Assembly: GCF_030272615.1 (NCBI RefSeq)
Contig: NC_081413.1
Coordinates: 606,400,209-606,464,208, forward strand
DNA length: 64,000 nucleotides
Direction: 5' to 3'
DNA from: Cryptomeria japonica
Taxonomy: Eukaryota; Streptophyta; Pinopsida; Cupressales; Cupressaceae
A model generated the notes under the pieces. The model searched no databases, had not been told where the DNA came from, and was given only the letters and a program-made list of their open reading frames with translations. Below are positions 1 to 10,995 of this stretch, one piece after another. The translations under genes were made by a program, and so were the position numbers. How positions within the stretch are numbered: position 1 is the first letter of the stretch; the number at the start of each line of letters is the position of its first letter.

Positions 1-1240
1 GGCAAATAAAAACAACAAATCATGAGCCAATATTAGTATAATAATTAATTATTATTATTATTAATTATTTTCACACACATATATAGGAATATTTTTAATT
101 TCTATATCCTTATATATATATGTGAAGGTAATTAATATTTAGCATCTTAATAGGCACTTTGAGTTTGGTCTTTAGCATGTAGACACAATATGAAAAATTG
201 TAAAATAAATATCCAAGTTGGATAAATTATGAATCCACTTAGTGTTTATTATGATGTGTCTTAGATATTTACTTTAGAAATCTTCCTAATATGCATACAT
301 GCTAAAATATCAAACTCATCATGAGAAGTCATCTTGCAGTTTGGGGTCGGATTTGAGCTTGAGTGCAGGTTTACATGAGTTTTTCTCATGATTTTGAGGT
401 GATAAGGTTTGATTTTGAGTGCCACATGGGTCAACCTTTAGGTGACCAAGAGTTTGAGCTACCCACATTTTTGCATGTTTTGAAGCCTATTTTGGTGGCT
501 TTTCATTTCTGCTCGAGGATCAGTTTTTAGAGAAGATATTTTCAGTGGGGGTTCATCTTTAGTCATTCTGGAGTCATCTTTCCTCTACCTTTTTGGAAGG
601 TTTTTGTATAAAGTGAAAAAGTTTTATCTTTCTTCACTAGTTCTTGATCATTCTCTTGCTGGTTTTAGCAAAGAATACATTCTTGTAGCTCCTGTGCAGT
701 TTTATGACAAAATATTGAATAAAATTATCAGCTTATGCCTTATATCTTTGGAGTTCATTTTCTTATTCATGATTGAGAGTTAGTTTATTGTGTTATTGTC
801 TAGATAACCTTTAAATTTTCTGTCTCATTTGTAAGTCTCAGGTTGTGCATTGTGATTAATTGGTTCATTTGGTTGATTGTGAAAGTTTTTCTTTCCTTTC
901 AATTTCTTGAGTTTAAATTCTTTGCATGAAATATTTATGTGCTGTGAACCAGAAGTCTATTTGTGCAAATTGGTGTTTTTAGGAGTGTATTTCTGTCATT
1001 TTGAGATATCATATTGATGCATCACCTTAGTTTAGCATTCGCAAAGTCATTCTAGTTTCATTTTTAGTTTTCTTATCCTTTTTCTTGGTAAAGAATTTAG
1101 ACTTATTCACAGGGAACCAGCCCTTCATCTGGAGTTAATTCTCACTATAGGCAACCCACAACCCTGAGAATTATCCCATGTGTCACCAAGTTGCTTGAGC
1201 TTTCAGCTTGTGCATTACGGGTGCAATTTGAGTGATAACA
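1..1240 (+). repeat. Decayed LTR of the large Gypsy family (right part)
   Basis: This stretch aligns by eye with the right half of the 3.45-kb LTRs at 35656 and 45969. Shared landmarks in order are a block meaning 'tttgagt..ca.gggtcaacctt..g.tgaccaagagttt', the gaagcct block, 'ttggaaggttttt', 'aataaaattatcag', 'ctgtctcat', 'tttcctttcaa' and a terminal '..gataaca' at 1240. Divergence is high, so this is an old copy. The window edge cuts the left part. No primer-binding site follows, so it is a solo LTR or a 3' LTR. Confidence 0.65.
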
Positions 1241-2084
1241 CAACGATTCCTTAATGAAGAGGCAATGAATAGGTAGAAGAGACGCCACCTTTGGGAAGAT
1301 TGTGATTGAGGAAAGAGACATAACTCTTTATTACCATATGAAGGGTATATAAGGCAGATTGGAGAAGGAGCAAATGATTTTTAATTACTGACAGATAATA
1401 CTCTCTGCAGATCGTATTAATTTACAGGCAGATAATAATTAAATTACTGGAAATCACTGCTATTACAATAGATTGGTATGCTGTATCATACTTATGATCA
1501 TATACTGGTTCATTTATGTTGTGTTATGTCTGCATTTCTATATATAAATTTAGTACAAGTTATTGTATATTCAGTAATAAATACATGCAAAGAAGCGTTG
1601 TCAATAAGATTGCATTTGATCATAATAATATATCAGATTTATACTTAATTTCTTATATATTCATAATGCATGAAAGACTATTATATGAATGGCCTAGTGT
1701 TTAATCATTCTCTATTGCTTGCGAGAGGAAAGGTTGGTGTGTATAGGGAGAGGCGGAGTAAATCCTCACAAGATAGGTAAGCCCAAGATGGGGTATGGAC
1801 GGAGTTCTGAAACCTTGAGGGAGCTTACTTGTAGACTGGTTTCCAAGTGCCCTACGACAGTAAATCCCCATCCTTCATTAGGATTAGGAAAGAAGTAAGG
1901 ATGGGGCCTAAATATAATATTTATTGATTGTATTATGAATAATTAATTGTTCTCTTGTTTTAATAATCTGATTGAAGGCATGATAAATGTGGTGATATAT
2001 GTTTTAATTATGGGAAATAAGCTTACTCCCAGTGGGGGACATTACACAAATACACGTGACATTACACTAACCCCAATCCTTTTG
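1241..2084. other. Non-coding, unassigned; TATA-like site
   Basis: I see no gene here. A TATA-like string (tatataagg, about 1349-1357) is followed by AT-rich text with two related 'acaggcagataat'-like pieces (1389-1433). This is typical of an LTR promoter region, but I found no LTR ends. The 62-codon open frame at 1516 is AT-rich and looks accidental. Confidence 0.35.
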
Positions 2085-2418
2085 CCCATAATCCATCTTG
2101 AGCCAGAAAGTGGGCCTAACCCCATCCTTCTGCCCATAATCCATCTTGAGACAGAAAGTGGGCCTAACCCCATATTTCTGCCCATAATCCATTTTGAGCC
2201 AGAAAGTGGGCCTAACCACATCCTCCTGCCCATAATCTATTTTGAGCTAGAAAATGGACCTAACCCCATCCTTTTGCCCATAATCCATCTTGAGTCAGAA
2301 AGTGGGCCTAACCCATCCTTCTGCCCATAATCCATTTTGAGCCAGAAAGTGGGCCTAACCCATCCTTCTGCCCATAATCCATTTTGAGCCAGAAAATGGG
2401 TCTAACCCCATCTTTCTG
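2085..2418. repeat. 48-bp tandem repeat, seven copies
   Basis: Units start at 2085, 2133, 2181, 2229, 2277, 2324 and 2371. Five are 48 bp and two are 47 bp after loss of one C. Each unit begins cccataatcca and contains cagaaagtgggcctaac. Because 48 is divisible by three, the array stays open in one frame on each strand and gives a repetitive peptide. I do not regard that as a gene. Confidence 0.9.
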
Positions 2419-2634
2419 CCCATAAGTCTTTCTGCCCATAAGTCTGAAACAATCTGCTCATAGGGTCTGCTCAAGTCTGCCTTGAATAAGAGTGATACTT
2501 AACAAATTGCTCCCTTTCTCTTTCTGTTCCCGTCCTTTCCTTCTGAAATAGGTTTCTTAGGTTACAATCGATCCTCACTCCCAAAAGCACAAGTGACATG
2601 ATTTATTACTTCTAGTACTTGTGTTCTCTAGACT

Positions 2635-2988
2635 ATGTCCAATCTTGCCTATCATGTTGCATCGGATCATGTTGCTTTCCCCGACCCTGCAAAGCTCGTT
2701 GAAAATATCGAAGGCTCTTTGACCATTGAGTGGGAGGTTGATATTTTAAAAAAAGCAAGTGATACATTTGTTTCGTCCCTGATAATGCTGAGGAAAATAT
2801 TGAAGTGCCTCAAAAAGAAAAAAAAAGCATTGCTTGAAGTCAAAACACAAAAAGAAATTCGGAGTTTTAATGTGAGAAAGTGGGAGGAACAAAGTCGTTT
2901 CATTTTTACTCATCCAATGACCTTTCTTTCTATCGAAAATAATCTCGAATGTATTAGCCAACGTAGTAAGGGAATGAATTTTGGCGTT
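2635..2988 (+). other. Unrecognised open frame cut by the LTR insertion
   Basis: An open frame starts at an ATG at 2635 and reads 118 codons up to the LTR that begins at 2989, then six codons into the LTR. It has a lysine-rich patch and no motif I recognise. On the far side of the insertion the sequence resumes at 8873. Short strings recur on both sides, for example 'gaacaaagtcgttt' at about 2887 and about 9050. That suggests a leader-type repeat region rather than a protein. I cannot support a function. Confidence 0.2.
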
Positions 2989-5263
2989 TGTAATGTCCCC
3001 TTCTAGGTTTAGCCCTGATTTAACCATAATTAATCTATTTCCATATTCTTATGACTTAAACTAGATTGATTAGGAAGTAAACCTATCTTAACCATGAACC
3101 AAATCAGGGATATTTCATAGTTCAATCGGATTATCAATTATAAAATTGTTCATCCCCTATACTAGGTAATTAATTTTTGTCATTCATAATTCTTCTTACC
3201 GTTCACTATCTAATTAGCTCTTTCAGTTTTATAATCTATTATTTTAATTTGTGTCTTATTAAGACATTATATGTTTATATATAATCTTTAATCTGATTTT
3301 GACATAAATGAACTATATTATATTATAAATCATTTATATGTCTATTAGTTATCTATTTATCAATTACCTATTCTTATAAAATATTATAATAATTATAATC
3401 ATTCTATTATTATATTATTAATAAATTTTGTGTAAGAACATTACTGTGCTTCATATATTAAGCACGTCCCCATGCATACCACCAAGAACAAGGATGTCAC
3501 TGCCTGTAATTTAATAACAGTTCTGATCTAATGTGATTGATGGTGCTCATCAGTGATGCAACTTGACTTCCCTTTATAATCACAGACTATATATAATAAT
3601 TTCTCCCCCTTCCATCATGCTTACTTCAGAACAGTCTCTCAGTATTATAACATAGTTTGAGTCTAAGTAACCAACATGAATTGAGTGTATTTTCTAACAT
3701 AAGATTTCCAAGTATAATTGGTATTCACCATACGAGGTATGCAAAAATATATATGCATTTGATACAGTGATGTGTTTATACAGATTTGTTTCAGAATGTA
3801 GATTAATGTGCACAGAAATCCAGAATGACTAAGCATATCAGACTTTGGTTTGTTACTGCCTTATAATATAATTATATTCAAGTATACAGAATATTATTTC
3901 CACATATGTATGAGATCTGTAAATACTATTACCGGAATCAGTTATTTAGATATATATATGGATAGTGCGGAATATTGCTGAGAGTCCATACCTGGGCGCC
4001 TTCCTTCCAAGTGCCAGTCTGATTATTGAAGTAGTTTATTCTCGTTTTCTATCCTTATGTTTTGCTAATTCCTTTTGGACGTATTTATCCCTTTTCTTTC
4101 GTGGTCAATAGCCACGCTCAAGAGATACAATGGTTAGTGGCAACGATCTTGTTTTATTGATGTCTTATTAATATTTAGGTATTCATTCTATTTAATGAAT
4201 AAACAATCATCGATGACCAAAGTAATTAAATATTATTATTAATCATGATATTAAATATTATTATTTAATCAAGTACTAGTGACACGAGGATATGATAGAC
4301 TACCCTCTTGTTTAGTTATTATATCTCCTAACACAACTTAGCTTGCCTCTTTTATACTTGTAATGGTAATTAAGTGTTTGCAAAGGCAGACAGATCTGAC
4401 ATGCGTCAGATCTGGTCTGCCATTATGTGTTTTACTCCCTAGTTTAGCAAATATAATCAGTGATCAAGACAAGCACCGGTTAGCAATACATTTAATAGAT
4501 ATTGCAGATATTACTTAACAGTAATTATTATTAATGCAAGTTAATATTTATTGTGGATATTAATAATTATTGGAAATATTAGTTAATAAATATTGCTTGT
4601 GATTATAAATACAAATCAGTATTTATTTAATAATTATTGTGAATATTGATTAATGAACAAAATAAATAGTTTAGATCCTCTTCAAATAGAATGCTCAAAA
4701 TATAAGGGATATTACAACAAATTAAGGATTCTCAAATCAAGGAGCCACAAACACAAGAGAATCTGGATTATAAAGATATGATTGTAATAGATCATTCATT
4801 TCTTTGTCTACTTCCTTTAATGACCTTTCGATTCATTTTGCAATTTTGTTTCTTTTAGAGATTTCACAAAATTGAAGAAGTACTAACGTTGTAAGGTTAA
4901 GTTGGGTACATTACACATTCCGAAGTTGTGAGGCCATACCAAAAAGTGTCATACTCGTAACACAAGGAATTGTCAAAATTAATTGTGAGGGCATTAGTAA
5001 TATTAATTGTATTAACAATATTAAATTCTATTAATAATAAAATGTGATTCACATATTACTAAATAATTTTTGTATAATAATTTTCAATATTAATTTGTGA
5101 ATAATAATAATAATATTTAATAATTAAATATTAATAGATATTAATAATAATATTTAATAATTAAATATTAATAATTTCAAATAATCATTTGTTGATTGTA
5201 TTAGTTTATAATAATAATTGTTTCATTTAGATTATAATTAACGATCAAGGAGGGGACATGACA
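2989..5263 (-). repeat. LTR (3' LTR of the minus-strand element)
   Basis: This is the direct-repeat partner of 6598-8872, with the same length of 2275 bp. It is very AT-rich towards 4980-5220, with ATTAAT-type strings. It contains the near-perfect palindrome listed separately at 4385-4421. Confidence 0.95.
4385..4421. repeat. Near-perfect palindrome inside the LTR
   Basis: The arms ggcagac-agatctgac and gtcagatct-g-gtctgcc pair over 16 bp around a 4-nt ATGC centre, with one bulged G. The same 37-bp block is present in the other LTR at 7994-8030. It could be an RNA hairpin or a protein-binding site; its function is unknown. Confidence 0.9.
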
Positions 5264-5276
5264 GTCCGCCCTTCCC
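5264..5276 (-). other. Polypurine tract of the minus-strand element
   Basis: Read on the minus strand, this is gggaagggcggac directly abutting the LTR. It is preceded by 'gaggacaagcaaa', a string common just upstream of the tract in plant Gypsy elements. It fixes the orientation together with the primer site at the other end. Confidence 0.75.
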
Positions 5277-5730
5277 GAATTTGCTTGTCCTCAAGCAAAT
5301 GTTTATTTTAATTTCCTCAACTAAGTGATCTACCAACATGAGTCTAAACAACACAAAGCATATCCATGGGAAACACGAAGCATACACGTGGAAGGCACAG
5401 AGCATACACATGGAAAACACGAAGCATACATATATGCAAACACGGAGTATACATGTGAATACACACATTGTGAAATTTCTTTCTTGTTATGAGTAGAAAC
5501 ACAAATCAACACTTGCCTGATGCAAAAATATAAACATCCAATCTAGTTTGTGATGTCCCCAACTCCGCAATCTAGAGAAAACATATAAACGATGAATTTT
5601 AATGATTGATTAATTCATTTAGGGTGTAATTTGTCTAAATTCATTTGAGTTTATTTGTTATCAATAAGTCAATTCCATATTTAATTCCTAGTGGGATAAA
5701 AGGGATAAGCTACCTTAGGATGCCCGTAGC

Positions 5731-5932
5731 GCTTATCAGGCCCAAGGACGGTGCATACCCCCTTGGCCCTCCTGCTAGAAGCCCTTTGTCAACTGCAGTG
5801 GGTGGGCTACCTGACAGAGGCCTAGTTCCTGGCTTATCAGGCCCAAGGACGGTACATACCCCCTTGGCCCTCCTGTTAGAAGCCCTTTGTCAACTGCAGT
5901 GGGTGGGCTACCTGACAGAGGCCTAGTTCCTG
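5731..5932. repeat. Two tandem 101-bp repeats in the LARD interior
   Basis: Copies lie at 5731-5831 and 5832-5932 and are nearly identical. Each begins gcttatcaggcccaagg and ends gaggcctagttcctg. Inside each, ggcccaagg pairs with ccttggccc around a short loop. A third copy is at 6191-6291. The repeats give open frames by chance, which I do not call genes. Confidence 0.9.
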
Positions 5933-6190
5933 CTATCCCTGTTGCCTAATTCCTCATTTATCTCACTGGGTTTGGATATGCAATTGTTTTATTCATTATC
6001 TTGGTAGTAACTTATATTATTAAGGATTTCAATTGGAATAAATGTAATGAGTCTGATTAGCCATATCGACAAAGAGGATAGATAGCACAATGTTTGGATA
6101 CTTTCCTCAAGTATTAAATGGACTATGCTTAACTCCCTATTTGCCATTAATGAGAGAGAAGAGATTTAGACACAACGAGACGCCCGTAGC

Positions 6191-6291
6191 GCTTATCAGG
6201 CCCAAGAGCGGTACACTCCCCCTTGGCCCTCCTGCCAGAAGCCCTTTGTCAACTGCAGTGGGTGGGCTACCTGACAGAGGCCTAGTTCCTG
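6191..6291. repeat. Third, displaced copy of the 101-bp repeat
   Basis: This is the same unit as 5731-5932. It is preceded by the same gcccgtagc string as copy 1, so the dispersed copy includes 9 bp more than the tandem unit. It is separated from the tandem pair by about 258 bp of unrelated sequence. Confidence 0.9.
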
Positions 6292-6583
6292 CTGACCTCA
6301 TCGTTCTATCTCTCTCCCACACTAGTGGTGAATGTGAAGTCTACATCTATTATTAGTCAATTTCTTTAAGATTATACTGTTATCAATGAGATAATTGCAC
6401 TATTTTAATTTAAATTACTCTGAAGTCATACCATTTCAATATCTATTTGGCTGATAATAATATATTTTAAATTCATCTTACGAGATAGAACCTTCGTTGC
6501 TTATCGGTCATGGTACTTGCCTCTGTTTATTGACCAGAATAATTCGTTGATTCAATCTTACCCTACAGGATGGCAAGATCATA

Positions 6584-6595
6584 GCTCTGATACCA
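6584..6595 (-). other. Primer-binding site, tRNA-iMet type
   Basis: On the minus strand this reads TGGTATCAGAGC, the classical complement of the 3' end of plant initiator tRNA-Met. It is separated from the LTR by two bases. Confidence 0.9.
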
Positions 6596-6597
6596 TT

Positions 6598-8872
6598 TGT
6601 AATGTCCCCTTCTAGGTTTAGCCCTGATTTAACCATAATTAATCTATTTCCATATTCTTATGACTTAAACTAGATTGGTTAGGAAGTAAACCTATCTTAA
6701 CCATGAACCAAATCAGGGATATTTCATAGTTCAATCGGATTATCAATTATAAAATTGTTCATCCCCTATACTAGGTAATTAATTTTTGTCATTCATAATT
6801 CTTCTTACCGTTCACTATCTAATTAGCTCTTTCAGTTTTATAATCTATTATTTTAATTTGTGTCTTATTAAGACATTATATGTTTATATATAATCTTTAA
6901 TCTGATTTTGACATAAATGAACTATATTATATTATAAATCATTTATATGTCTATTAGTTATCTATTTATCAATTACCTATTCTTATAAAATATTATAATA
7001 ATTATAATCATTCTATTATTATATTATTAATAAATTTTGTGTAAGAACATTACTGTGCTTCATATATTAAGCACGTCCCCATGCATACCACCAAGAACAA
7101 GGATGTCACTGCCTGTAATTTAATAACAGTTCTGATCTAATGTGATTGATGGTGCTCATCAGTGATGCAACTTGACTTCCCTTTATAATCACAGACTATA
7201 TATAATAATTTCTCCCCCTTCCATCATGCTTACTTCAGAACAGTCTCTCAGTATTATAACATAGTTTGAGTCTAAGTAACCAACATGAATTGAGTGTATT
7301 TTCTAACATAAGATTTCCAAGTATAATTGGTATTCACCATACGAGGTATGCAAAAATATATATGCATTTGATACAGTGATGTGTTTATACAGATTTGTTT
7401 CAGAATGTAGATTAATGTGCACAGAAATCCAGAATGACTAAGCATATCAGACTTTGGTTTGTTACAGCCTTATAATATAATTATATTCAAGTATACAGAA
7501 TATTATTTCCACATATGTATGAGATCTGTAAATACTATTACCGGAATCAGTTATTTAGATATATATATGGATAGTGCGGAATATTGCTGAGAGTCCATAC
7601 CTGGGCGCCTTCCTTCCAAGTGCCAGTCTGATTATTGAAGTAGTTTATTCTCGTTTTCTATCCTTATGTTTTGCTAATTCCTTTTGGACGTATTTATCCC
7701 TTTTCTTTCGTGGTCAATAGCCACGCTCAAGAGATACAATGGTTAGTGGCAACGATCTTGTTTTATTGATGTCTTATTAATATTTAGGTATTCATTCTAT
7801 TTAATGAATAAACAATCATCGATGACCAAAGTAATTAAATATTATTATTAATCATGATATTAAATATTATTATTTAATCAAGTACTAGTGACACGAGGAT
7901 ATGATAGACTACCCTCTTGTTTAGTTATTATATCTCCTAACACAACTTAGCTTGCCTCTTTTATACTTGTAATGGTAATTAAGTGTTTGCAAAGGCAGAC
8001 AGATCTGACATGCGTCAGATCTGGTCTGCCATTATGTGTTTTACTCCCTAGTTTAGCAAATATAATCAGTGATCAAGACAAGCACCGGTTAGCAATACAT
8101 TTAATAGATATTGCAGATATTACTTAACAGTAATTATTATTAATGCAAGTTAATATTTATTGTGGATATTAATAATTATTGGAAATATTAGTTAATAAAT
8201 ATTGCTTGTGATTATAAATACAAATCAGTATTTATTTAATAATTATTGTGAATATTGATTAATGAACAAAATAAATAGTTTAGATCCTCTTCAAATAGAA
8301 TGCTCAAAATATAAGGGATATTACAACAAATTAAGGATTCTCAAATCAAGGAGCCACAAACACAAGAGAATCTGGATTATAAAGATATGATTGTAATAGA
8401 TCATTCATTTCTTTGTCTACTTCCTTTAATGACCTTTCGATTCATTTTGCAATTTTGTTTCTTTTAGAGATTTCACAAAATTGAAGAAGTACTAACGTTG
8501 TAAGGTTAAGTTGGGTACATTACACATTCCGAAGTTGTGAGGCCATACCAAAAAGTGTCATACTCGTAACACAAGGAATTGTCAAAATTAATTGTGAGGG
8601 CATTAGTAATATTAATTGTATTAACAATATTAAATTCTATTAATAATAAAATGTGATTCACATATTACTAAATAATTTTTGTATAATAATTTTCAATATT
8701 AATTTGTGAATAATAATAATAATATTTAATAATTAAATATTAATAGATATTAATAATAATATTTAATAATTAAATATTAATAATTTCAAATAATCATTTG
8801 TTGATTGTATTAGTTTATAATAATAATTGTTTCATTTAGATTATAATTAACGATCAAGGAGGGGACATGACA
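6598..8872 (-). repeat. LTR (5' LTR of the minus-strand element)
   Basis: This is the partner of 2989-5263. The only differences I noticed are at about 6678 (G versus A at 3069) and about 7465 (A versus T at 3856). It carries the second copy of the 37-bp palindrome at 7994-8030. Confidence 0.95.
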
Positions 8873-10119
8873 ACGTTCTTTTTTATAAAGAAGCAAGTCA
8901 TTTTGTCATCACCTTCCAAGTCCGTGTGCCTTTTAGAACAAGGTGCTTTTGTATTCACCTTAGATAGCCCAAAAATAATATTGAGATGTTAGGTTATCAT
9001 AAAATAAGGTTGAAATGAAGTATAATGAAGTTCAAATGTTTTAAAGAAAGAACAAAGTCGTTTTGGTATTATCGTCGGCTCTGTATAGGCCCAAGGAAAT
9101 ATAAAAAGGGTATTCAGTCATTATAAAGAGGATCAAAAAAAGCAAGTAAAAGTCGGTCAACATTAAAAGGAAGGTGGCAAAGTTAAAATGTTGTCTTCTA
9201 CGCCACTTATTTTTGCCAAAAATAATAATCATAAAATCTCGAGAAAGTGTCACAATGCCTTCATAAAATATTGAACAAAATACCGAAACTTCCTAAAGCG
9301 CCCGAGTGTTAGCAAAGTAATTAAAAGGGAGTCGAATAAAATGAAAGGAGAACATTTTGTTTTCAAAGCCTGAAGTAAATGCCGTGATTGACTAAGTTGT
9401 AAAATAAGTCGAAATTCATAAGTAAGCTTGGGCGTAAAATTGAAAAGAAAGCCTAAATGAAGAAGGCAAAGTAATATCGGGTCGATACTACACCTTCATA
9501 TGCCTGTCAAGAATGTCGAGCATGGTCATGACGTTTGATATAACGTTCAAATTTTTAATCAAACACAAAAGTGAAATAGGTAAAGGCTCGGGCATTTTAA
9601 ACAAAGCGCCTTTTTGCTATCTCCCTTCACAATACTGAAAATAATATTGAGAAATAGCTAGGCCTCAGCAAGATGAAATTCTTCTTGGCCATAATGTTTA
9701 AAGAGAGTTTGGTGTTTTTGTTCAAATCCTTCATAGAACAAATGAAATATGAGATGATAATTGATCTTTGACCCATGTGTTCATGCAGGATGAGGTGCTG
9801 GAAGGAGCCAAGGGGAAATTTAATGCATAGATTGAAGGTCGCCAAGGCCGGAGGATGAAGATCCAACATGCAAGATCAAAATGGTGATCACAGAGTAGTG
9901 CTTGTGAGGAATGTGCTGCAGCGTAGGACCGAAATGATGTTATTCCAAAATTTTGGAAGGCATCAACAAAACACTCAGAATGCTACAAGGATATGCAGAA
10001 ATAAAGAATACAGAGTAGGAAATTACAAAAATCAGTTTGTTTGTAAAAAACAGAATTGCTTTATTGTAAAAGAACTACTTGTGAGCCCCATTAATGCAAT
10101 TTAAAACAAAGGGGACACG
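8873..10119. other. Non-coding continuation of the interrupted older element
   Basis: I see no recognisable gene. The text is purine-rich, with recurring 'gtcg', 'cgaaat' and 'aaagcct' strings. It resembles in style the leader arrays at 21455 and 29445, but without clear periodicity. It is probably the interior of the unit whose tail is at about 10120-14968, split by the LARD insertion. Confidence 0.35.
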
Positions 10120-10995
10120 AGTTAGTTATTTCTCAGCTACTTGATTTATAAAATTGATTGAGAAGAGTTGCAGGTAGTTGGATAGGTGGTTGAAAGAGGC
10201 AGTTGGGAAGTTATGGGAATTATTAGGTATGGGCTAAAGCCGTTAGGCTTCTAGAAGACATATCACAACCACTGGATGATTTAAATCTTGGCCTTTGATT
10301 CTAGAATGTAAAAGCTATAAAAGGAGAATCCCTCTCTCTTTGTAAAGGGTTAGATTTAGGAGTTAGAGCAGTTAGAGTCTAGACAACTAGCAGATTAGGA
10401 GTAGAAGTAGAATAGAATGGACCGTTGAGTAGAAATTGTTGTAATGGTAGTTGAAACAGATAAATAAACATTAAATTATAGTGTTTGTCATTTGTTCTCT
10501 TTTGTTTGCATGGTTTCTTTTCATCTGGTTAATTAGAGTTAGAGTTCAATGATTTTAATGGTGAAATGTGAAGGTATCTGATTTGATTTCAAGTTCATAC
10601 CATTGGGGGCTTGCTGATTGTAGGCCTATGTGTATGGTTAGTCTGAACTCAATACTGTTCTTAATTCAATTGTAGGTGTTTGTTTCAGGCTGCACCAGAA
10701 TTGTGTGCATCAAAGTTGAACTACTCGCCACTAGGCAAAAACTCGGCGAAAAGCTCGACAACTTAAAAACACGCTTAAATTTAATAAAAAATGCATTTTT
10801 TTGCAAAATTTAATGAGAAGATGCATCCAATGAGTCAATAAATGACAACACAAAAGAAACAAGCTGATTCTAGATATATTTAAATGCAAAGTGTCTAAAA
10901 AATCGCATCCTCATGAGGAATGTTGATAGCTGGAAGCCTAAAAGCAATATAGTAAATAGTTTTTGTAAAACCAAAAGTAAATACATCATTACAAA

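Larger units (their letters stand above)
2989..8872 (-). mobile_element. Young non-autonomous (LARD-like) LTR retrotransposon
   Basis: The element is 5884 bp, with 2275-bp LTRs (2989-5263 and 6598-8872) around a 1334-bp internal region. Its orientation is minus. The complement of an initiator tRNA-Met primer site lies 2 nt inside the right LTR, and a purine tract lies just inside the left LTR. LTR ends are TGT...ACA with an imperfect inverted match (TGTMATGTCCCC). Flanking 5-mers are gcgtt (2984-2988) and acgtt (8873-8877), one mismatch. The internal region encodes no gag or pol, so it must borrow proteins. By eye the two LTRs differ at only about two positions and have equal length, implying recent insertion. 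It sits inside the older element whose tail ends at 14968. Confidence 0.9.

Noticed and set aside
1947-2330. Open frame of 127 codons over the 48-bp repeat
   Set aside because: It is open only because the unit length is divisible by three; the peptide is a pure repeat and an antisense frame is open as well.
5645-6356. Two open frames in the LARD interior
   Set aside because: They coincide with the 101-bp repeats and share only repeat-derived residues; no family resemblance.
6584-6595. tRNA gene fragment
   Set aside because: The 12-nt match is the retrotransposon primer-binding site adjoining the LTR; there is no tRNA body around it.
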